Assembly: GCA_050303815.1 (NCBI GenBank)
Contig: JBNLCM010000166.1
Coordinates: 1 to 10,608 of the forward strand
Direction: 5' to 3'
Length of the DNA stretch: 10,608 nt
Origin: Cognatazoarcus sp050303815
GTDB lineage: Bacteria; Pseudomonadota; Gammaproteobacteria; Burkholderiales; Rhodocyclaceae
Positions 5,532-10,608 of this stretch are shown piece after piece. Below the pieces are notes generated by a model. The model searched no databases and was not told where the DNA came from. It worked only from the letters and a program-made list of their open reading frames with translations. The position numbers and the translations under genes are program-made. Every line of letters begins with the position of its first letter. Positions within the stretch are counted from its first letter, which is position 1.

Positions 5532-6389
5532 TCAGCGCAGGCCGCGCAAGCCGAGGCCAACCCCGGCACACTGACCGCGCGGATCGGTCTGGAAGCAGAA
5601 TTCGCCCATCAGGCTGCTGCTCTCCCAGGGGATCTGCAGCCGGTTGGTGTCTCGCGCGACGGCGATCCGGACCCGCTTGAAGAGCTGCTCGACCGGCAGG
5701 CCCGGCGTGCCGATATGGTCAAGCAAGTGTTTGGTGTAAAGGCTGTTGTCGTAGTTCTGGCCGTCCATCGCGATGGCGCCCGGCGCGGTGGAGAACGCCA
5801 CAACCGTGCCATTGGGCGCCTGCACGCGCGCCAGCCCAGAACTGGGCACGGCACCGCGAAGTCGAATGACCCGGCCGTCGGCGGTCTTGAAGCCGGCGGT
5901 CTTGTATGGATTGTTCCGGCAGGCGTCGAGAATCAGGATGTTGGTCCCTTCCTGCATCGTACCAAGCTGGTCCACCAGCTCGCTCATGTCCGCGCTCTTG
6001 CGGGCGATGTCGTCATCGCCGGAGATGTCTTCGTTGACCGGAATCAGGTAGTTGCGCCCCTCGACCTGGGCGCCGTGACCGGCGTAATAGAGCAGGCGCA
6101 CCTGGCTGCGGCGCGCGACGATCGAAAATTGCCGGATGGCTTCCAGCATCTCGCCTAGGTCGGCGTTTTCACGCTTGATGACCTCGAATCCGAGCTGCTC
6201 GAGGGCCGCGGCGACCGCCCGGGCGTCATTGACCGGGTTCTTCAGCGGTGCCTGGCGATACTCGGCATTGCCGATCACGAGAGCGACCCGGCCGGGCTCC
6301 GATACCGCGGCGGCAACGCCCGCCAGCGACATCAGGAGAGCCGCGACCAGCAGTCGCCGCCAACCTTGCCGGATCCACCCCGTCATCAT
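5532..6389 (-). CDS. Secreted caspase-like (peptidase C14) protein, short form
   Basis: 285 residues. Signal peptide or N-terminal anchor 1-28 (WIRQGWRRLLVAALLMSLAGVAAA). The caspase fold starts at RVALVIGNAEY (34-44), with the catalytic dyad at His105 (LLYYAGHGAQ) and Cys157 (LILDACRNNP). AFSTAPGAIAMDG and the closing PWESSSLMGEF complete the p20/p10-like core. This is the bacterial orthocaspase/metacaspase-like class, which generally cleaves after Arg or Lys. Export places it in the periplasm. ATG 6389 was chosen because GGGAGG lies 9 bases upstream; a TTG at 6398 overlapping the anti-sigma stop is an alternative. It begins 5 bases after the anti-sigma gene, so the sigma, anti-sigma and caspase form one operon. 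No additional domain follows the protease core. Confidence 0.93.
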   Translation of the reverse strand: MMTGWIRQGWRRLLVAALLMSLAGVAAAVSEPGRVALVIGNAEYRQAPLKNPVNDARAVAAALEQLGFEVIKRENADLGEMLEAIRQFSIVARRSQVRLLYYAGHGAQVEGRNYLIPVNEDISGDDDIARKSADMSELVDQLGTMQEGTNILILDACRNNPYKTAGFKTADGRVIRLRGAVPSSGLARVQAPNGTVVAFSTAPGAIAMDGQNYDNSLYTKHLLDHIGTPGLPVEQLFKRVRIAVARDTNRLQIPWESSSLMGEFCFQTDPRGQCAGVGLGLRGLR

Positions 6390-6394
6390 GTCGA

Positions 6395-7087
6395 TCAACC
6401 TCCCGTTTCCATGCCGGTCCGACTGCTGCGCGACACGGTCACCAGCTCGACGATCGGATTGCCCTCAAGCGCGGCCTTGGCCGACGACAGTTCGTTCTCG
6501 GGCACATACACCAGATAGATGCCCAATTGTCCGGGGCCACCGGCGAGGGTGCCGCCAATCCGCACGAGGGTCTCGCGAATCTCGCGCTCGAGCGCATCGG
6601 ACTTGAAAACGACCTCCAGGGCCGGGCCGGAGACGATCTCACCCGAGTTCACCGACCGGAAGCGCTCGTATTCCGATTCCAGCTCGCCCTGCTGATTCAC
6701 CAGCAAAGCAATCACTCCGAACTGCACCGCGACGACAGCAGCCGCACCGGCCAGCGCCGGCGTCAGGCTGAAGCGCTCGAGCCAGGCCGACAACGCGGCC
6801 AGCAGCCCGCCCGTCGCCTTTGGCCGCGGCGCCCGCTGCGCCTGCGTGGCCTCCTGGCCATGGCGCACGCGGGCGAGCAGGCGGTCAAAGCCCTGACTTG
6901 GCGCAAACTCGGGTTCCGACTCGCGAATCCTGGCCTGCAGCGATTGCATCCAGCCAAGCTCGGCCTGCCAGTCCGGGTTGTCGGCCAACTGCCGCTCGAC
7001 CCACTGTCGATCGCCGTCTTCCAGCGTTCCGTTTACATACCAGGGCAGCAGCTCGTCGAACTGTTGCCTGATTTCATCCTTGATCAT
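6395..7087 (-). CDS. Membrane-spanning anti-sigma factor
   Basis: 230 residues from ATG 7087, with GGAGGAA about 6 bases upstream. The cytoplasmic part has the anti-sigma start LLPWYVNGTLE (13-23) and a helical region to about 75. It lacks the HxxxCxxC zinc site of classic ZAS proteins. A single transmembrane helix spans about 110-130 (PALAGAAAVVAVQFGVIALLV). The periplasmic part has a short coiled segment (ELESEYERF) and a compact alpha/beta domain at about 153-220 (GPALEVVFKSDALEREIRE, QLGIYLVYVPENELSSAK, NPIVELVTVSR), presumably the signal-sensing part. It lies 20 bases downstream of the sigma gene and 5 bases before the caspase gene. It should hold the ECF sigma factor at the membrane until an envelope signal releases it. 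Cleavage by one of the caspases is a testable idea, not shown. Confidence 0.88.
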   Translation of the reverse strand: MIKDEIRQQFDELLPWYVNGTLEDGDRQWVERQLADNPDWQAELGWMQSLQARIRESEPEFAPSQGFDRLLARVRHGQEATQAQRAPRPKATGGLLAALSAWLERFSLTPALAGAAAVVAVQFGVIALLVNQQGELESEYERFRSVNSGEIVSGPALEVVFKSDALEREIRETLVRIGGTLAGGPGQLGIYLVYVPENELSSAKAALEGNPIVELVTVSRSSRTGMETGG

Positions 7088-7107
7088 CTGGCGTTCCTCC
7101 GCAAGCC

Positions 7108-7659
7108 CTACTCGCGCTCGAGCAGAAGGCGCAGGCAGTTCCTGATCTTCTGTCGCGCGTGAAAGAGCCGGGTCTTCACGGTGTTCTCGGGTACGGACTG
7201 CACCTCGGCGACCTCTCTCAGCGTGTATCCCTCGTAGAACACCAGGTGCAGGCATTCCCGATGGTCGTCGCTGAGCTTGCCCATGCAATGCTGCACGCCT
7301 TCCCGGCGTTGCTTCTGGGCCAGCAGGTCGAAGGCGGTTTCGCCATCCGACGGCATTTCCTCGTCGAGTTCTTCATGCTCGGGCGAGCGCGAGCGCAACG
7401 CGGTGAGCACCTTGTAGCGGGCGATGCCGAGCAGCCAGGAACTGAACCTGGACTCCCCTCGAAAACGGTCCGGATGCTTCCAGACCTCATGCATCGTATC
7501 CACCACGATCTCCTCCGCCAGCGACGCGTCGCGTATCCGGTTGAGCGCAAACGCATAGATGCGCCTGCTGTACCCGTCGTAGAGGGTCCGAATGGCATCT
7601 TCGCTACCCTTTGCAACGGCCCTGAGAAGTTCAAAGACCTCTTCGTTGTCCAGTTCCAT
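7108..7659 (-). CDS. ECF-family RNA polymerase sigma factor
   Basis: 183 residues, a usual ECF length. Region 2 spans about 25-90 (LYDGYSRRIYAFALNRI, AEEIVVDTMHEVWK, FRGESRFSSWLLGIARYKVL), with the DxxxE/VW signature of the core-binding and -10 recognition helices. An acidic linker covers about 91-115. Region 4 spans about 125-180 (GKLSDDHRECLHLVFYEGYTLREVAEV, then the helix-turn-helix SVPENTVKTRLFHARQKIR). The ATG at 7659 gives MELDNEEVFELL; the ribosome site is weak (ACGAGAG). It is preceded by a candidate ECF promoter (7675-7703), implying autoregulation, and is followed by its anti-sigma gene. It is the obvious candidate to read the five matching promoter-like elements. Confidence 0.95.
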   Translation of the reverse strand: MELDNEEVFELLRAVAKGSEDAIRTLYDGYSRRIYAFALNRIRDASLAEEIVVDTMHEVWKHPDRFRGESRFSSWLLGIARYKVLTALRSRSPEHEELDEEMPSDGETAFDLLAQKQRREGVQHCMGKLSDDHRECLHLVFYEGYTLREVAEVQSVPENTVKTRLFHARQKIRNCLRLLLERE

Positions 7660-7674
7660 GAAGCTCTCGTGATC

Positions 7675-7703
7675 TAAGTCGCAGCGTAATCCGGCGAGGT
7701 TCA
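7675..7703 (-). promoter_or_regulatory. ECF-type promoter element, copy 4 (sigma/anti-sigma/caspase operon)
   Basis: On the - strand, TGAACC (7703-7698), 17 bases, GACTTA (7680-7675). Same spacing as three other copies. The predicted start near 7667 leaves a leader of under 10 bases before ATG 7659, so translation may be nearly leaderless, consistent with the weak ribosome site. Autoregulation of ECF operons is common. Confidence 0.65.
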
Positions 7704-7819
7704 AACAGATTGGCCCGCACACGGGCAGGCCCAATCGTACTGCATTGGCCCACCCTCGTTCGGGGCGATGCCATGCAGCGGCTGGCCCCGAGGCCCTTGC
7801 CACCCCGTCGCGAGCCCCG

Positions 7820-7841
7820 CCCGCCGCCGCGGGACGGCGGG
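7820..7841 (-). terminator. Possible terminator hairpin after the Sel1-caspase gene
   Basis: CCCGCCG (7820-7826) pairs with CGGCGGG (7835-7841) with an 8-base loop, starting 3 bases past the stop codon of the - strand gene ending at 7844. No T-run follows on the - strand, so intrinsic termination is doubtful. Read-through into the sigma operon remains possible. Confidence 0.35.
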
Positions 7842-7843
7842 TC

Positions 7844-10147
7844 TCAGCGGCTGTCCGCGATGACGCTCCGCGGCACGAACAGGAAATCGCCCGACTCGTG
7901 GCCGGCGAACTTGAGGGGCGCATACTCCGGCCGCTGCTCCATCTGGAACCGGCTGGCCTGGTCGAGCACCCGGGCGGCCACCTCGCGATACAGCCGCTGG
8001 GCCTCCATGGCGTCGTTGTTCTCGCCAAGCACGTCGAGAAAGATCCGCGCGAAGACCGAGTGCTTGCCACCGCCCCCGTCAAGCACCGGCTGGACGCCGC
8101 CCGACGTCAGCACCGTGCGTGCGCGGGCATTGACCATGGCCTTCAGCCAGCGCGCCCGCGCCTCGTCGGACATACCGCTCTCGAGTTGTCCGATCGACGA
8201 CCGGGTCAGGGTGCCGGAGTAGCAGGAATCCGCCACGACAATCGCGTGCTTGACCGAGATGGCGTTGAGGAAATCCGTGATAGAGACGTTGGAAATCCAG
8301 TTGGCATCACTGTTCGGTTCGGCATCGACCGGTAGCCAGTAGCCACGCAGGTTGGCGCGGTCGATCTCGCCGTGCCCCGCATAGTAGATCAGCAGATTGT
8401 CCTTCTCGGTCAGCTCCTGCCGCAGCTTGTTCAGGGCCGAGAGAATCTGATAGCGGGTGGCATTGGTCAGCAGCGTGACCTCGAAGCCATACTTCTCTTT
8501 CAGGAGGCCTCCGACGGCCCGGGCGTCCTCGACGGCAGTCTCCAGCTTTGGAAGCAGGCCGTACTGCTCATTGCCGATCACCAGCGCGTAGTAGCGTCCG
8601 AACTGGACGGCACTGAGGTAGCGCGCCGGCTGCGGGGGAGGAGCCTTCTCGACGCCTCCCTCGGGGACCAGCACGAAATCGAGCGTGGCCTTCTTGCCCT
8701 GCCGGTCGACGGCGACAAGATTGACCGGCGTCTTCTCGCGCATCAGGGCGACTTCGGTCTTGAACAGGCCATTGGTGTCGACCGGAAGACTGAGGTCGTT
8801 GATCGTGAAGGACAGCAGACCAGCGGGCGCCGTGACCTTGCCGACGATCTCGCGCTTCTCTACGCGCCCGCGAATCCGGATCTCGGCCGGGCCACGGGTC
8901 AGGACCGCGGCGGGATCAATCAGCTGGATGCTCGGTGGCGCCACCGCCACGACCGGCTTGGTGGCGCGCTCCCGGGTATCCCGCGCCTCAAGCTCCGCCA
9001 GCTTCTGGCGGGTATCGCGCGCCTCACTTTCGATCCGGGCAATCTCGTCTCGCTGGCGCGCCAGTTCATCCTCGCGCAGTTTGAGCTGAGCCTGAAGCTT
9101 GCGCACCTCGGCCCCTGCGGCTGCCTGGCCAGCCTGGCGCTGCTGTTCGAGGCGGGTGCGCAACTCGGCGACCCGCCGTTCATCTTCGTTCGCGCTGAGC
9201 CGACGGGCCTCCAGTTCGCCTTCGCTGTCAGCGAGCTGGTTTCGGGCCAGCAGCAATTGCTCGCGCAGTGCCGTCGCCGTGCCTTCGAGTGTTCGCAGTT
9301 GTGCCTGCGACTGTTGCAGGCTCGCGTTCAATTGCGTGACCTGGGCCGCCCGCTGCTCAAGCTGCGACTCGCGGTCCTGCAGGCGCTGGCGCAGGCTATC
9401 CACGAGCGCCTGATTACCGGCGTCCTGCGCTCGGCGGATACTCTGCTCGAGGGACTGCAGCTCGGAGCGGGCATCCCGCCGCTGCTTCTCGAGGGCCTCC
9501 CGGGCGGCCTCGAGCTGCGCCCGGGTGGCGTCCAGCTCATCGCGCAGACGCTGGATCTCCCTCGATCGCGCCACACTGTCGCCCGCATCGAGCGCGATGG
9601 CCTCGCCCAGGCCCGCCGCCTCCCGGTAGAGCTCGATCGCCGCGACCGGGTCGCGGTCGACGCCCAGGCCCTGCTCGTAGAGGTGGCCGAGGTTGATCCG
9701 GGCGCGCGAGTAGCCCTCTTCGGCGGCCTTTCGGTACCAACGCGCCGCGGCACCGTAATCGGGTGCGGTGCCACCGAGGCCCCGCTCGTAGATCTCGCCG
9801 ACGTAGGTCTGCGCCTCGGGGTCGCCCTCCTCGGCCTTTGCCATCCAGACCCTGAGTGCCGTGCTGACGTCGGCGCGATCGTAGACCACGTACTCGCCGC
9901 CACGGATGGCACAGTCGGCGGCATTCAGCTTCGCGGGACGGCGGGCGCTGAGATAGGTCATCTGTGCGCCGAGCCGGCGCACCTGGCCGGGCAGCAGGCA
10001 GTCGACAATCAGCAAGTCCTCGACGGCCTTGACTGCTGCGGCCGTGACCGCATCGGCGGCGGACACCGACGGAATCGGTAGCCAGGCCACCAGGCCCGCC
10101 AGCAGCCAGCGCCGCAGGGCGGCGCCTGGCGAAGTTTCGGTGTTCAT
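7844..10147 (-). CDS. Secreted Sel1-repeat/coiled-coil/caspase-like protein, long form
   Basis: 767 residues. Signal peptide about 1-30 (LRRWLLAGLVAWLPIPSVSA). Two cysteines follow (DCLLPGQ near 50, ADCAIRGGEY near 79). Sel1-type repeats at about 93-182 (AEEGDPEAQTYVGEIYERGLG and AAEEGYSRARINLGHLYEQGLG) probably bind a partner protein. A long coiled coil rich in Arg, Glu, Gln and Leu runs about 195-390. A beta-sandwich-like module at about 405-492 is followed by a caspase domain at about 515-750, starting YYALVIGNEQYG, with His592 (IYYAGHGE) and Cys642 (VADSCYSGT). The second of two adjacent ATGs (10147) is preferred because GGAGG is 5 bases before it; ATG 10150 is possible. Its promoter matches that of the sigma operon. 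Both catalytic residues are present, so it should be active. The rest looks like a scaffold holding the protease to a target in the periplasm. Confidence 0.93.
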   Translation of the reverse strand: MNTETSPGAALRRWLLAGLVAWLPIPSVSAADAVTAAAVKAVEDLLIVDCLLPGQVRRLGAQMTYLSARRPAKLNAADCAIRGGEYVVYDRADVSTALRVWMAKAEEGDPEAQTYVGEIYERGLGGTAPDYGAAARWYRKAAEEGYSRARINLGHLYEQGLGVDRDPVAAIELYREAAGLGEAIALDAGDSVARSREIQRLRDELDATRAQLEAAREALEKQRRDARSELQSLEQSIRRAQDAGNQALVDSLRQRLQDRESQLEQRAAQVTQLNASLQQSQAQLRTLEGTATALREQLLLARNQLADSEGELEARRLSANEDERRVAELRTRLEQQRQAGQAAAGAEVRKLQAQLKLREDELARQRDEIARIESEARDTRQKLAELEARDTRERATKPVVAVAPPSIQLIDPAAVLTRGPAEIRIRGRVEKREIVGKVTAPAGLLSFTINDLSLPVDTNGLFKTEVALMREKTPVNLVAVDRQGKKATLDFVLVPEGGVEKAPPPQPARYLSAVQFGRYYALVIGNEQYGLLPKLETAVEDARAVGGLLKEKYGFEVTLLTNATRYQILSALNKLRQELTEKDNLLIYYAGHGEIDRANLRGYWLPVDAEPNSDANWISNVSITDFLNAISVKHAIVVADSCYSGTLTRSSIGQLESGMSDEARARWLKAMVNARARTVLTSGGVQPVLDGGGGKHSVFARIFLDVLGENNDAMEAQRLYREVAARVLDQASRFQMEQRPEYAPLKFAGHESGDFLFVPRSVIADSR

Positions 10148-10192
10148 CATTACCTCCGGGTGGCGTCCGGTCGCCACGCATGACGGTCGGCC

Positions 10193-10208
10193 TCCGGCAC
10201 ACGCCGGA
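10193..10208 (-). other. Hairpin in the 5' leader of the Sel1-caspase mRNA
   Basis: TCCGGC (10193-10198) and GCCGGA (10203-10208) form a 6-bp GC-rich stem with a 4-base loop. It lies between the predicted transcription start (about 10222) and the ribosome site (GGAGG, just upstream of 10150), so it would be in the leader RNA. Function unknown. Confidence 0.45.
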
Positions 10209-10216
10209 AGCCACCT

Positions 10217-10260
10217 GGGTTCAATCCCTGAGTCGTCCATCCCGGGCGGAGGGTTCAATC
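10217..10260. repeat. Direct repeat of GGGTTCAATC at the Sel1-caspase promoter
   Basis: GGGTTCAATC occurs at 10217-10226 and 10251-10260, with a start-to-start distance of 34 bases, close to three helical turns. On the - strand each contains TGAACC. The distal copy supplies the -35-like box; the proximal copy overlaps the predicted transcription start and has no matching -10-like box downstream. Confidence 0.85.
10229..10257 (-). promoter_or_regulatory. ECF-type promoter element, copy 5 (Sel1-caspase gene)
   Basis: On the - strand, TGAACC (10257-10252), 17 bases, GACTCA (10234-10229), identical in both boxes to copy 2 before the OmpA-like gene. The predicted start near 10222 gives a leader of about 75 bases to ATG 10147. 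Confidence 0.7.
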
Positions 10261-10350
10261 TGCCGCCTTGACGATGGCATGCGTTGCACGCGCTCCTGGC
10301 CGTCTCATGGCTGAGCAACGGGGACGGGACGCGCCGGGCCGTGTGGAAAT

Positions 10351-10380
10351 ATGACGGTCCTTCAGCTACGCTCCGATATT
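10351..10380 (+). promoter_or_regulatory. Possible housekeeping-type promoter for the gene at 10424
   Basis: An AT-rich patch at about 10345-10410 stands out from the GC-rich surroundings. ATGACG (10351-10356), 18 bases, GATATT (10375-10380) matches four of six bases of each sigma-70 box. No ECF-type element of the kind described elsewhere in this window is present on this strand. Confidence 0.25.
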
Positions 10381-10423
10381 GATTTAAGCCAACACGATGA
10401 CAATTTACCAACAGGGGGTCACG

Positions 10424-10608
10424 ATGCATAACACTGAGGCGACGATGTTTGGCACGGTTGGCAGAACGGCGGCCATTCTGGTCTCGACGCTGGCGTCGGC
10501 CGGCGGTGCGCACGCCCAGGTACCGGGCCCGAGCCCGGTCGACGGCCTGCTCTCGGGCCTGCCTGGCCTGACCGCGGTGCAGCGCGCCGCCGGCGGCGTC
10601 ACCGAAAC
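10424..10608 (+). CDS. N-terminus of a secreted protein, possibly autotransporter-like (3' end outside window)
   Basis: ATG 10424 has AGGGGG (10413-10418) 5 bases upstream. The visible 61 residues comprise a short N-region (MHNTEATMFGTVGR), a hydrophobic signal core (TAAILVSTLASAGG) and a probable cleavage after AHA, then a Gly/Pro/Leu-rich mature start (QVPGPSPVDGLLSGLPGLTAVQRAAGG). The LTxxQ pattern after a Pro/Gly-rich start reminds me of the head of autotransporter-type barrel proteins, but too little is present to assign it. It is divergent from the Sel1-caspase gene, with a 276-base gap shared between the two promoters. Confidence 0.75.
   Translation, partial: MHNTEATMFGTVGRTAAILVSTLASAGGAHAQVPGPSPVDGLLSGLPGLTAVQRAAGGVTE

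Noticed and set aside
7443..7448. A further TGAACC on the + strand as a sixth promoter element.
   Set aside because: It lies inside the sigma gene in antisense orientation and has CGGTCC instead of GAC(C/T)(C/T)A at the right distance.
8372..10081. A 569-codon open frame on the + strand.
   Set aside because: It is the antisense shadow of the Sel1-caspase gene. Its Leu/Arg/Gln-rich content mirrors the coiled-coil codons and it has no ribosome site or domain.
10211..10260. tRNA-like T-arm (GGTTCAATCC).
   Set aside because: The flanking bases do not form the 5-bp T stem, no acceptor or anticodon arms are found, and the motif is better explained by the promoter repeat.
1..10608. Insertion sequences, phage genes, integrases or attachment sites.
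   Set aside because: I found no transposase or integrase-like protein and no long terminal inverted or direct repeats; base composition looks uniform apart from the short AT-rich patch near 10345-10410.

Overview
The window is about two-thirds GC with dense coding, Sec signal peptides, outer-membrane beta-barrels, an OmpA-type protein and a CsgG-type lipoprotein. This indicates a Gram-negative bacterium, most likely a proteobacterium. Gammaproteobacteria (Xanthomonadales/Lysobacterales or Chromatiales-like) is my guess from style; the sequence contains no marker gene that fixes it.

Layout. Bases 2-67 are the last codons of a beta-barrel protein, followed by an intrinsic terminator. On the + strand come a 26-residue membrane peptide gene (209-289), an OmpA-like gene (395-1033) overlapped by a small secreted-protein gene (1017-1337), a strong hairpin, and then a four-gene operon: a small Cys-pair secreted protein (1524-1841), a CsgG-like/peptidoglycan-binding-like/DUF4384 lipoprotein (1853-3367), a second small secreted protein (3351-3692) and a GIN-domain protein (3700-4422). 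A beta-barrel gene (4541-5509) follows. On the - strand, reading from high to low coordinates, are a 767-residue secreted Sel1/coiled-coil/caspase protein (10147-7844), an ECF sigma factor (7659-7108), its anti-sigma factor (7087-6395) and a second secreted caspase-like protein (6389-5532). A new + strand secreted-protein gene starts at 10424 and runs off the window.

The main discovery is a shared promoter-like element, TGAACC, then 17 bases (18 once), then GAC(C/T)(C/T)A. It occurs five times, each time in an intergenic gap and oriented toward the next gene or operon: before the 26-residue peptide, before the OmpA-like gene, before the CsgG-like operon, before the ECF sigma gene, and before the Sel1-caspase gene. 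The simplest reading is that the ECF sigma factor encoded here autoregulates and drives almost the whole window as one regulon. It would join two secreted caspase-like proteases, a membrane-spanning anti-sigma factor, a CsgG-type secretion pore with small cysteine-containing partner proteins, a cell-wall-binding OmpA protein and a small membrane peptide. I infer a sigma-controlled envelope system coupling caspase-like proteolysis to a curli-like (type VIII-like) export or surface-assembly machine. No named system that I know has this composition.

Smaller points of interest are a four-copy 8-bp tandem repeat in the predicted 5' leader of the OmpA-like mRNA, and a duplicated GGGTTCAATC block at the Sel1-caspase promoter.
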